From the NCBI GenBank assembly GCA_947467435.1, contig CANIIA010000022.1, positions 1 to 32,948 on the forward strand: a stretch of DNA of 32,948 nucleotides, written 5' to 3'. A program made the translations under genes and the position numbers. Position 1 is the first letter of the stretch. The number at the start of each line of letters is the position of its first letter. Under the pieces are notes generated by a model. The model searched no databases. It was not told the DNA's origin and worked only from the letters and a program-made list of their open reading frames with translations. Of this stretch, positions 27,001-32,948 are shown piece after piece. Origin of the DNA: Betaproteobacteria bacterium (GTDB taxonomy: Bacteria > Pseudomonadota > Gammaproteobacteria > Burkholderiales > SG8-39).

Positions 27001-28074
27001 GGTCATTTCTTCCTCATACGTGCACAAGGTTGGGCTTGCGCAGTCTGAACGGTTCGGATAACGAGTGTATGTATTGCCTGACACGATATTCGTGCGAGTA
27101 AATACATCATCAGCAACCAATGCCCCCCCCGCACTTGTGCGCTTCAGAAAATTGGGAAAATAATATGTTTTCGTGCGCTTGCCCTGGCAAGTCGAGCGAC
27201 TACTGTCTGTACAAAACCGCACGCGGGCGGCGTAGGAATAGCTCACGCCGCCGACGCTGCTTGGGCTGGTGGCGGTCCTACAATTTGTGAGTGCCGCATC
27301 GGCGCAGTACTCCTTGATCTTAATGCGGTAGTAATACGCTGGCCCGTACCCGTATTGCTTTGCCCCTCCATAATTTCCATAGCCATAGCTGCTATTCGGG
27401 TAGTTATATTGGCTGGGCTCGCCGTTTTTTTGGTTGCCATTAAAGCGGCAGTTCGCAGAGCCTTGGACGCTCTGTGTGTTTGCGTTGTTGCACCACGCCC
27501 GATCAGCAAATCCATTCAAGAGATCTTGTGTTTGAGTCATCGTGCCGCCGCCTTGAAAACTATCCTGCATGGTCTTTCGGGTGTCGTCGTTGATGCTAAC
27601 TCCATCAGTAAGAACGGCTGTCCAATTGTTCGTATTGGCGCTGGTCATTGATGGCTTCGACGATCCATCTGAATCTACCGCAGGTAGATAGCGAATCTCT
27701 GGGTTGTAGTACTGCGTATTAAAGTCTGGTGACATGACCGGTGGATCACCGACCCAGCAGCCTTGGAGTGTTTGCAGATTTTGCGCACCTAAGCAGTGCT
27801 TGTATTCGGCTGCGTCGCCAATACCGACAGCAACATAGTCTGGCGTATACATGTACAGCATCGATCCAGAATCATCGAGCAGCATCATGAGGTTGGGCTT
27901 TGCGGGAATAGCAATATTCACTGGCTCACTGGCAATGTCAGTGGATGCTGCCCAATGGCAAAAAAGACTGCATACAGCGCCGATGATGAAGTTTCTGCAA
28001 AGGTGATTTGGCAGTCGAAATTGATGCAGGCACTTGTATTGTGTGTGCATGTATTGCTTCTTTATTGTGGTCAT
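24037..28074 (-). CDS. pilY1: PilY1-type type IV pilus tip/assembly protein
   Basis: The 1345-residue exported protein has the PilY1 plan. After an N-terminal hydrophobic signal segment (about 28-44) comes a von Willebrand A-like region with the MIDAS motif D67-x-S69-x-S71 in LLDDSGSM, then [16 protein letters not shown] and the later [11 protein letters not shown]. The C-terminal half is a PilY1 beta-propeller: [59 protein letters not shown] and NVWRVDLQT. PilY1 binds minor pilins, caps or primes the pilus, and takes part in adhesion and surface sensing. It is last in the minor-pilin operon, 11 bp after pilX. An in-frame ATG at codon 9 is an alternative start. Confidence 0.95.
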   Translation of the reverse strand: MTTIKKQYMHTQYKCLHQFRLPNHLCRNFIIGAVCSLFCHWAASTDIASEPVNIAIPAKPNLMMLLDDSGSMLYMYTPDYVAVGIGDAAEYKHCLGAQNLQTLQGCWVGDPPVMSPDFNTQYYNPEIRYLPAVDSDGSSKPSMTSANTNNWTAVLTDGVSINDDTRKTMQDSFQGGGTMTQTQDLLNGFADRAWCNNANTQSVQGSANCRFNGNQKNGEPSQYNYPNSSYGYGNYGGAKQYGYGPAYYYRIKIKEYCADAALTNCRTATSPSSVGGVSYSYAARVRFCTDSSRSTCQGKRTKTYYFPNFLKRTSAGGALVADDVFTRTNIVSGNTYTRYPNRSDCASPTLCTYEEEMTNFANWFAYHRTRLTMAKTVLGHTFYGLDSNTRIGFATFNFYPSLYTSLDKNRFLGASEFTSTQKSLWFDKLYRVGNNGGTNTREALAQIGHYYANIHTVYTGMPDSPIQLSCQQNFTLLATDGYWGDNVKTPTGKSLDGADIGNTDGTDSGYSTHEVGAFDANGSSGSLADVAMYFFATDLRTDLVNNVPVWNGVNAKHQHMNLSAIGIGTAGTLNFPSDLNDVIRGTKSWPKPTGGGDQATRIDDLWHATINARGQYFQANDVSSLSTNLIQALQEITTQAGAGGGVGVAGNVLLNSQQILFSTKFQTGDWTGDLSAYRIDPNDGSVGSTAVWSAATELAKQTYLTRKIYTFDSIDTAGNKLRSFCWSGAMSQPSYADVCSDGSGLVSSDFGSPSPSVSSLDQSKTWPSGDTRINLDSTLFLSRLIDYLRGDRTYEISGAGTAATDLFRRRAGLLGDIVNAQPVYVKAPQFGYNNGSNADKDPYYQAYVTANTNRIPIVYVAANDGMLHAFRAEAEGTDLAGSELWAYVPQLLLPNLVKLANAPYKHLYTVDGTPTVGDVCFSPCKDTNQWRTILVAGLNAGGRGYYALDITDPKNPKGLWEFGVSPTCLTDNDANPYSPDAATGSSDCHVGLSFGNPIITKRASDSRWVVIVSSGYNNDKRGDGMGYMYVLDAQTGKILNRFTTNVGTKTDPSGLGRISAWTANGFYDNTSLAVYGGDLMGNVWRVDLQTKPSTYIATKIISLVDPSGLAQPITTRPELGEVNGQRMIYIGTGKNLSANDLADTQKQTIYGIRDDLVNSTPITYARNSASSQLVQQYLVAINAGSNRTVCGGTTVATADACPTPNSVDLKTKYGWFIDLPNGGQAGVNGSERIGGDPQLQLGSLVFASSIPAAQVTCGSGGYGWVNYVDFATGGFISSPDNLSNFSSERIRTGLPTSANVVQVAGGQLRANVAISTAAMQSAAVPTVPSVLSGRRIGWRELLLYQ

Positions 28075-28085
28075 GACTCAACGCC

Positions 28086-28640
28086 CTAGGTGATGTAGGC
28101 TTGCACGTAGCTCACGGTGTTTCGAGGGCCTGTGATTTGAATGGTGATGCGATACACCACAGCCCCCGGCGCATTCATTGGCGAATTGTTGCTGGATGGC
28201 GCAGATTTGCTGCTGCTTGCCGTGATCGGGCTACGCACACAATCGATTCCACTTGCTGGATCGCCAGCCACATTACACAAGCGATGGATCACATGGCGTG
28301 CTTGATAGCCAGCGGCATTGGAGAGCGGGTTTGTTGCTAACGTTGACCAGTCAAATTGTGGGTTATTGATGAGACCAACCCCCGAGGCGGCAGTCGCGAA
28401 ATAGCCGTCTGCTGCGCTGTCGTTAAAAAGTAACTTGCTCGTGCTATTGCTGACGAGCCATGTACGTGCCGTCTCGATACGATTTTCAGCGGATAGGAGC
28501 GCGCCTTGCTGAAATGCATGATTGGCGGCGATCAACCCATGCGTCTCGCCGCTACGCAGTAGTGCAATCCCAGTGAGGGACATTGCAACCAGCAAAAGCA
28601 ACACGACAAGCATCACCACGCCGCGACACTTGGCGTTCAT
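28086..28640 (-). CDS. pilX: Minor pilin PilX
   Basis: The 184-residue protein has a prepilin-like N-terminus, MNAKCRG then VVMLVVLLLLVAMSLTGIALL. The likely cleavage is after G7, and position +5 is valine where most pilins have glutamate; the lack of Glu5 is usual for PilX. The body is polar with LIAANHAFQQGALLSAENRIE, then cysteine-containing loops. PilX joins PilV, PilW and PilY1 in the initiating minor-pilin complex. I choose the ATG at 28640 because it gives a normal short leader; an upstream in-frame ATG at 28679 overlaps the end of pilW and is possible. Confidence 0.88.
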   Translation of the reverse strand: MNAKCRGVVMLVVLLLLVAMSLTGIALLRSGETHGLIAANHAFQQGALLSAENRIETARTWLVSNSTSKLLFNDSAADGYFATAASGVGLINNPQFDWSTLATNPLSNAAGYQARHVIHRLCNVAGDPASGIDCVRSPITASSSKSAPSSNNSPMNAPGAVVYRITIQITGPRNTVSYVQAYIT

Positions 28641-28663
28641 GGGGTGTGCGTGAGTGAGGCGAT

Positions 28664-29728
28664 TTAAGCTGGCCGCCATAGCGCATTACGTAATGGAACA
28701 ATCGTTTCAAACACGCGGTATCGATAGCACGGTAGTCCAGTCGGAATAGTGAATGCTTGATTCGTAAAGTAGTTCAGCGGCGTCGTGGGTGTGGTGCACT
28801 GACCCGCTGCGTTCGGCTTTTCTTCATTACCAATACGCACTAAAAGCGCAAACCGTACGCCGAGTAGCTGTAACCATTGCGCGGCAGTTGTGGGGGTGTT
28901 GACGCTGTACTGGTCAACGATGCCGTCATTGGCGACATAGGTTGTCGCGCTGATCGTGCCGTTGTTCGTGCCATTATCAAACGCATATTCAGCTTGTAGA
29001 TTCAAGATGCCATCAGCAATCGGCAATAGCGTATTTGCGACCAATAGATCGCGCGCGCGGAGTTGCGCATTGGTTACATCTACATCATAGGTGCGCAACG
29101 TCAGGGGACTGCGCGACGCTTGTGCGGTGAGCGGCCCAAGACTAAACACCGAATCGGCAACTTGATAGTTTGGTAACGTACCCGTCAGACTCAATAGGTT
29201 GGGGGTGAGGGTAATCTGCTGCGTGAGCGAGGGCGCTGCATTGACTTGAACGAGCGCACAGGGTGTGCCGTTGCTTTGTGGAACGATCAGCAGAATGTCT
29301 TGGGCATTCAATCCAGCGGTACTACTCAAGACCAGTTGATTGCCTTGCATGGTAGCGGTGAGTGCACTCGGAAGAGGTCGATCATTATTGCCAGAAGACA
29401 GTATCGTGAGGCTGTCGCTTAAATTACCTGCTCCTTGCGTAATGATCGCTGGGGCAATCGTGATGTTGGGCGTCACGCTGGTAAGAGTTGGGCAATTTAA
29501 TGCACTGGTTTGTTGAATGCCAAAGCCCGCCATTCGCAAATCTCGCTCCAGCATTGAAGTTGCATAGGTGCCGCCACTGTTGACACCCCCTTCGCTGATG
29601 GTCGTGCGCTGCGCGCTTTGATTTTGTAAATAAATTTGCGTGACCCAAGTCAACCCCATCAACCCGATCAATGTGCCGATCATCAGTTCAAGCAAACTAA
29701 ACCCGCGCTCGGCTCTACTGAAAAACAT
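28664..29728 (-). CDS. pilW: Minor pilin PilW
   Basis: The 354-residue protein begins MFFSRAERG followed by FSLLELMIGTLIGLMGL, a class III prepilin leader cleaved by PilD after G9 with Glu at +5. The stretch ATSMLERDLRMAGFGIQ is typical of PilW, and the large C-terminal globular region fits the family. It is part of the tip-priming complex with PilV, PilX and PilY1. The start overlaps the pilV stop by 14 nt. The protein is much larger than major pilins, as expected for PilW. Confidence 0.92.
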   Translation of the reverse strand: MFFSRAERGFSLLELMIGTLIGLMGLTWVTQIYLQNQSAQRTTISEGGVNSGGTYATSMLERDLRMAGFGIQQTSALNCPTLTSVTPNITIAPAIITQGAGNLSDSLTILSSGNNDRPLPSALTATMQGNQLVLSSTAGLNAQDILLIVPQSNGTPCALVQVNAAPSLTQQITLTPNLLSLTGTLPNYQVADSVFSLGPLTAQASRSPLTLRTYDVDVTNAQLRARDLLVANTLLPIADGILNLQAEYAFDNGTNNGTISATTYVANDGIVDQYSVNTPTTAAQWLQLLGVRFALLVRIGNEEKPNAAGQCTTPTTPLNYFTNQAFTIPTGLPCYRYRVFETIVPLRNALWRPA

Positions 29729-30161
29729 GAATCACCCGATGTTGGCTTGAACTGTTTGCGGCGGGATGACGCCAACGTAGAGTGATGTCCACCTCTTGCG
29801 TTACTGCGGTAAAAGCCACCGTGGGCGGATTGGTGACGGCCTGCGGCAATGTGCTCAGTACTTTTGAGTTCCAGGCGATGCACGCGTTTGCTTTACATTG
29901 ATCGTAGTTCAGTAGATTCGTATTGCTACTGCTATTGCCTTTGTCTAGCCACATAGTAGCGATGAGTTGATTGGCCAGAAGTGCCGCTTCCGAGCGATAG
30001 CGCGTCTCGAGCGTGTATCGCATGGTTACTGTCTGCAGTGTGGCCAGCCCCAAAATACCAACAGCAAAAAGTAAAAGGCCAATTAAGGCCTCGATCAGAA
30101 TCACACCCTCGGTACGGCGAAGAGGTGTCGGAGGCGCTGCGGTTTGATCATGAATTCGCAT
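29715..30161 (-). CDS. pilV: Minor pilin PilV
   Basis: The 148-residue protein starting MRIHDQTAAPPTPLRRTEG has the prepilin site G/VILIEALIGLLLFAVGILGL, with Glu at +5, followed by ATLQTVTMRYTLETRYRSEA, the PilV hallmark. The frame is open 48 codons further upstream, but that part overlaps fimT and is not pilin-like, so I take the start at 30161. The leader of 19 residues is long for a type IVa prepilin, though long leaders are seen in PilV and FimT proteins. It lies between fimT and pilW in the minor-pilin operon. Confidence 0.9.
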   Translation of the reverse strand: MRIHDQTAAPPTPLRRTEGVILIEALIGLLLFAVGILGLATLQTVTMRYTLETRYRSEAALLANQLIATMWLDKGNSSSNTNLLNYDQCKANACIAWNSKVLSTLPQAVTNPPTVAFTAVTQEVDITLRWRHPAANSSSQHRVIHVFQ

Positions 30162-30187
30162 ACAGATAGGCTGGCGTGTAGCGGTAT

Positions 30188-30772
30188 TTAGCAACGACGC
30201 GGATCGTTCTGACCAACCGCTGGATCGCATATGCGTGTTAGGCCGCTGGTGTTTAAAACAATACGCAAGCAGCGCGGTAAATTCACATTTTCGATCGTTG
30301 CGCATTTACCGGCGCTTGGGTTGGATAAATCGATTTGTGTGAACCCAGCGTTCTTCAAACGGCCAAGACCATTAAATACGGCGACACTTCCCCCGGTCGC
30401 ACTGGCGCTGACGTTGGGCGTGCCTTCAGCAGCAATCTTGGATTGAATGTTGTTTGTATTGTCGGCATTGATCGGACAGACCCCGTTTGGATCGCCAACG
30501 CTCACTACCCAATTCAAACTCTGCGGGTTTTGCTTACACTGTGGGTTGATCGAATCGACCAGCGTAAAACTCACCAACGTATTTCGACGCACCGCTTCAG
30601 TACGCGCCAATTGCAACCCCTGCAGGAGCGTATCTGCGGCTGTACGAATTTGCATGTTCTGCAGCAGCTGGATGAGTGAGGGTGCCGCTAATCCCACCAA
30701 GCTTGAGAAGACCACGAGCGTAATGACTAATTCAATCAACGACATTCCACGGTGATGCTGTAGCACTAACAT
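30188..30772 (-). CDS. FimT/FimU-like minor pilin (GspH/FimT family)
   Basis: The 194-residue protein has the leader MLVLQHHRG then MSLIELVITLVVFSSLVGLAAP, a prepilin cleavage site with Glu at +5. The segment ADTLLQGLQLARTEAVRRNT is the GspH/FimT signature. Family members are FimU (pilus-priming complex) and FimT (linked to DNA uptake); position directly before pilV suggests the FimU role, but sequence alone does not decide. The start at 30772 overlaps the pilE-like stop by 7 nt. Two cysteine pairs near the C-terminus (KCATIE, RCLR, RICDP, RRC) may form disulfides. Confidence 0.9.
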   Translation of the reverse strand: MLVLQHHRGMSLIELVITLVVFSSLVGLAAPSLIQLLQNMQIRTAADTLLQGLQLARTEAVRRNTLVSFTLVDSINPQCKQNPQSLNWVVSVGDPNGVCPINADNTNNIQSKIAAEGTPNVSASATGGSVAVFNGLGRLKNAGFTQIDLSNPSAGKCATIENVNLPRCLRIVLNTSGLTRICDPAVGQNDPRRC

Positions 30773-31203
30773 AGTCCGCCCTGACGCGTGACCCAGCAAT
30801 TGTTGGGGTTGTGTGCAGTCCATCCGTTTACGTTATTGAAGGTAGTGGCGCGGTCGCCGTTTTGGTTGATCGTATAAACGAAGCCCTGCATATTGGTGTT
30901 GGCGATCCCAGTGGCGGTGATCGTGATCGTTGTTGCTGTTGGTGCAGCGGGTGTGACACAGCTAAAGGTAAAGCTCTGTGCCACCGGTGCGGTACAACTA
31001 AAGCCGACGTAGGTGCGGTTATCAGCGTAAAAGCGCTCTGCTTCCAAACGCAATTGGCTGAGACCCGCAATGGCTTCGGTGATGTTGCCGCGCTGAATGT
31101 AATTGGTATAGGAGGGCACCACCAAGCGTGCCAGGATGGCCACAATGACGACCACTACCATCAGCTCAATCAAAGAAAAGCCGTGTGTCGCTTTAAAACG
31201 CAT
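30766..31203 (-). CDS. pilE: Type IV pilin of the PilE (minor pilin) group
   Basis: The 145-residue protein has leader MRFKATHG then FSLIELMVVVVIVAILARLVVPSY, a classical type IVa prepilin with Glu at +5. The mature protein continues with TNYIQRGNITEAIAGLSQLRLEAERFYADN and ends NNCWVTRQGGLC, with cysteines able to form the C-terminal disulfide loop. The RLEAERFYADNRTY pattern is that of minor PilE proteins rather than a major pilin. AAGGA lies 9 bp before the ATG. It is first in the minor-pilin operon here, whereas in Pseudomonas pilE comes last. Confidence 0.9.
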   Translation of the reverse strand: MRFKATHGFSLIELMVVVVIVAILARLVVPSYTNYIQRGNITEAIAGLSQLRLEAERFYADNRTYVGFSCTAPVAQSFTFSCVTPAAPTATTITITATGIANTNMQGFVYTINQNGDRATTFNNVNGWTAHNPNNCWVTRQGGLC

Positions 31204-31276
31204 ACAGCAAATTCCTTATCCGTTGAAAATGAGATCAATGGTAGGGAATTCGCACTCTGGCTCACAAGGTAATAGT

Positions 31277-31293
31277 TGCTTGAAAATTAAGCA
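31277..31293. repeat. Short dyad upstream of the pilin operon
   Basis: TGCTT and AAGCA flank GAAAATT, an AT-rich 5-bp dyad 74 bp upstream of the pilE-like ATG. It could be an operator for the pilin operon or chance. No recognisable sigma54 (GG-N10-GC) promoter was found in this gap. Confidence 0.25.
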
Positions 31294-31344
31294 TTTAGGT
31301 CAAGATGTGTTTGAAACTGGCCGACCACGCGCGTTTTTTGGCAA

Positions 31345-31374
31345 ATGGCATCTGCCTGCCTGAGCGTTTATAAT
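31345..31374 (+). promoter_or_regulatory. Promoter of tRNA-Thr
   Basis: A perfect -10 TATAAT (31369-31374) with -35-like ATGGCA (31345-31350) at 18-bp spacing lies just before the tRNA. Transcription would start near 31381, about 17 bp before the mature 5' end. The following GGCCGGC resembles a GC-rich discriminator, as expected for a stable-RNA promoter. Confidence 0.7.
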
Positions 31375-31397
31375 GGCCGGCTTGGCTTCAAAGCCGT

Positions 31398-31473
31398 GCC
31401 GCTGTAGCTCAGTTGGTAGAGCAGCGCATTCGTAATGCGAAGGTCGCCAGTTCGATTCCGGCCAGCGGCACCA
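31398..31473 (+). tRNA. tRNA-Thr (anticodon CGT)
   Basis: A 76-nt cloverleaf including an encoded CCA end. The acceptor stem pairs GCCGCTG with CAGCGGC. The D arm is GCTC-AGTTGGTA-GAGC. The anticodon loop is TTCGTAA with anticodon CGT, which reads ACG. The T arm has TTCGATT between GCCAG/CCGGC. The sequence is close to E. coli thrW, including a G-A mismatch at the top of the anticodon stem. Confidence 0.97.
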
Positions 31474-31494
31474 CCCATCCCCGATCACGTCGCC

Positions 31495-31692
31495 TCAGCT
31501 CGTAATCAAAAAAACGAGACCAACAGCGATGGCAAGAAAAAAAATACTGACCACGATGGAGCTGGTGCGGTCTTTGCGGTGCTGATTGCGGCCTGCTCCG
31601 CTTAGTTGATCTTGCGGGTAAGGCAAGGTGACTTTGGGTAAACGCATACGACGTAGGCGATGCATGGCTGTCTGGACGATGACGGACATCAT
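31495..31692 (-). CDS. Small tail-anchored membrane protein, unknown function
   Basis: The 65-residue protein begins MMSVIVQTAMHRLRRMRLPK, has a basic polar middle (GAGRNQHRKDRTSS) and ends with one hydrophobic segment, SIVVSIFFLAIAVGLVFLI, only two residues before the stop. This predicts a C-tail-anchored membrane protein with its basic part in the cytoplasm. GGAG lies 8 bp before the chosen ATG at 31692, which supports that start; the frame is open 22 codons further upstream. It is divergent from the two-TM/winged-helix gene and its stop lies 22 bp from the tRNA-Thr 3' end. I recognise no family. Confidence 0.55.
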   Translation of the reverse strand: MMSVIVQTAMHRLRRMRLPKVTLPYPQDQLSGAGRNQHRKDRTSSIVVSIFFLAIAVGLVFLITS

Positions 31693-31875
31693 TTGGCTTC
31701 TCCATTGAATGCGTGATCGACCAGTGTAATTAGCGCAACCCTTGTTCATGCGCGCCACTTCGATGGTTTTTATTCATATTCGTCAGAAATTGAAAAATCA
31801 TCGTATCTAAACTTTCGTACCAATCGCCTTGATGGCCTACTCGTCGTTTTGACGGGGCGCAAAGGGTGGTTACGG

Positions 31876-32805
31876 ATGTTTGATTGGATAAAAAATCTAA
31901 GCAGCTCGTTTTTGGCCGGGATTCGAGACCGCACCACCGACCCCTTTACCGTTGCGTTTGTGGTGAGTTGGGCGCTGTGCAATTACCAGCTGTTGTTGGT
32001 GTTGTGGGGCAATGCAGACACCGAATTAAAGCTGGGGTTGATTCGTCAGTTGTATCCGTGGGACTGGACAACGCACGTGAGGGCTTGGTTTAGTCCATTG
32101 ATTGCTGCGGGGTTTTACGTGTTTGCATACCCTTGGATAAGCAGGAAGGTGGTGACTTATGCGCGGAAAAAACAAGTTGAATTGGCAAATGAAGTCAAAA
32201 TAATAGAAAAAAAAGCGTTGGTCGATGAGGAGGCGTTCGAGGACATGGTGGGTGAGCACGAAAAGGAACTCGAAGCTGAAAAAAAAGCATCAGAAGGGTA
32301 TCGAATCAAGTATGTTGAAAAATCAAAAGCATTAGGCAATGCCGAAAAAGAATTAGGCGAAGCATATAAAAAAATTGAAGAACTCCAGGGAACGTCACAG
32401 GCTAGTCAAGGCATAGATGCAAAAGCAACGCACGACGCGCCAGCCCAACCCGAAGAATCACCCACGCAAGATCAGGGACAAAAGCAACGGCTACTCGAGG
32501 AAGAGGGCCGGGCAGTGGACGATGCGTATCAATGGCTCAATCATCTCGATAAAATAGAGCAAGATCGTGTAAAAAAATTACTCACTGAACTGGGTGATTA
32601 CGCAAACCCGATCAATGCAAAAGATTTAGCTCGACGCACCAGCGATCACGCTTCACTTACACTCGATAGCCTCAAAGACTTACACAGGCGTGGAGTGGTT
32701 GAAATTAAGCGCGGCACGTACGACACCGAGTTCTGGAATCTGACGGAAGTGGGCCAACGCTTGGTTGCGAAAATTCTGAGAGATGGACAAAAAGGACAAC
32801 GCTGA
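31876..32805 (+). CDS. Membrane-anchored coiled-coil protein with C-terminal winged-helix-like domain, unknown function
   Basis: From the ATG at 31876 (MFDWIKNLSSSFLAG) the protein has 309 residues. Two membrane segments, about 24-45 and 72-88, form a hairpin; just before the first is RDRTTDPFTVAF and within it SWALCNYQLLL. Residues 90-171 are a charged Lys/Glu-rich helix likely to form a coiled coil. Residues 172-202 are a Gln/Pro/Glu-rich linker. Residues 225-302 look like a winged helix, with INAKDLARRTSDHASLTLD then LKDLHRRGVVEIKRG and WNLTEVGQRLV. GGG about 10 bp upstream supports this ATG; a TTG at 31849 is an alternative. The predicted soluble part faces the cytoplasm if the hairpin is N-in/C-in. 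The gene carries several A7-A8 tracts. I recognise no named family. Confidence 0.8.
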   Translation: MFDWIKNLSSSFLAGIRDRTTDPFTVAFVVSWALCNYQLLLVLWGNADTELKLGLIRQLYPWDWTTHVRAWFSPLIAAGFYVFAYPWISRKVVTYARKKQVELANEVKIIEKKALVDEEAFEDMVGEHEKELEAEKKASEGYRIKYVEKSKALGNAEKELGEAYKKIEELQGTSQASQGIDAKATHDAPAQPEESPTQDQGQKQRLLEEEGRAVDDAYQWLNHLDKIEQDRVKKLLTELGDYANPINAKDLARRTSDHASLTLDSLKDLHRRGVVEIKRGTYDTEFWNLTEVGQRLVAKILRDGQKGQR

Positions 32806-32845
32806 CCACTCGAATTTAATCTACCCACACGACCCGAAAAATTTT

Positions 32846-32947
32846 CTACTCTCCTAAACCTGCGCATTCACGTAATTCAGTTCCCGGAAACCCCATCACC
32901 AACTCGCGTAGACGGATTGCAAGCGGTTCATCGACTTGACGGATTTC
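32846..32947 (-). CDS. 3' end of an unidentified gene (33 codons visible)
   Basis: A frame open from the right edge ends at TAG (32846-32848 on the minus strand). It reads EIRQVDEPLAIRLRELVMGF and ends with ECAGLGE. Composition is protein-like and similar to neighbouring genes, but 33 residues are too few to identify a family. It converges on the winged-helix gene, 40 bp away, with no clear terminator between. Confidence 0.4.
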   Translation of the reverse strand, partial: EIRQVDEPLAIRLRELVMGFPGTELRECAGLGE

Positions 32948-32948
32948 A

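Noticed and set aside
30811..31272. A 153-codon plus-strand frame opposite the pilE-like gene
   Set aside because: The opposite strand carries a textbook prepilin; the frame is rich in Cys, Gly and Asp and ends in the pilin leader.
1..32948. CRISPR arrays, insertion sequences, rRNA and prophage genes
   Set aside because: No spaced direct repeats, transposase, integrase, rRNA segments or phage structural genes were seen on either strand.

Overview
The window reads as a chromosomal segment of a betaproteobacterium of the order Burkholderiales. The evidence is a Bug/TctC-type periplasmic binding protein, a DUF3579 gene beside argD-argF-argG, FolE2 directly after ispA-dxs, the rpsT/murJ divergent pair, and a PilV-PilW-PilX-PilY1 minor-pilin operon. 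I cannot name the genus. Most of the window is well-packed housekeeping DNA. No rRNA, CRISPR array, insertion sequence or prophage was seen.

Layout. (1) 1-1625, minus: a Rieske-type mononuclear iron oxygenase followed by a rhodanese-type sulfurtransferase that runs off the left edge. (2) 1718-6449, plus: xseB, ispA, dxs, folE2 and a class I glutamine amidotransferase, covering isoprenoid precursor supply and the first step of folate/pterin synthesis. (3) 6492-10076, minus: an NDP-forming acyl-CoA synthetase and a crotonase in one operon, then yajQ. (4) 10238-11212, plus: an orphan Bug binding protein, separated from argG by a bidirectional terminator. (5) 11284-14683, minus: argD-argF-argG, joined by short overlaps. 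(6) 14866-15213: DUF3579. (7) 15380-15646: rpsT, minus, divergent from murJ. (8) 15774-24043, plus: murJ, a SirB1-family gene, ribF, ileS, lspA, fkpB and ispH; ribF through fkpB overlap one another, and the ribF-to-ispH order is the one known from Escherichia coli. (9) 24037-31203, minus: a minor-pilin operon in transcription order pilE-like, fimT/fimU-like, pilV, pilW, pilX, pilY1. (10) 31398-31473: tRNA-Thr(CGT). (11) 31495-32948: a short region of unfamiliar genes, namely a 65-residue tail-anchored protein, a divergent two-TM/coiled-coil/winged-helix protein, and the 3' end of an unknown gene.

How the genes work together. IspA, Dxs and IspH are three steps of isoprenoid synthesis. LspA and MurJ need the membrane and lipid II machinery that those isoprenoids feed. 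ArgD, ArgF and ArgG carry out the later steps of arginine synthesis. The minor pilins and PilY1 form the priming and tip complex of a type IV pilus whose motor genes lie elsewhere. The acyl-CoA synthetase/crotonase pair looks like a short catabolic module of unknown substrate.

The least understood part is the right end after the tRNA. The 309-residue membrane protein there, with a C-terminal winged helix, is the best candidate for an undescribed system. Other points worth attention are a terminator-like hairpin just upstream of argD that is also the first canonical terminator an rpsT transcript would meet, a strong dyad ahead of a possibly leaderless folE2, and a five-unit GGCGA repeat.
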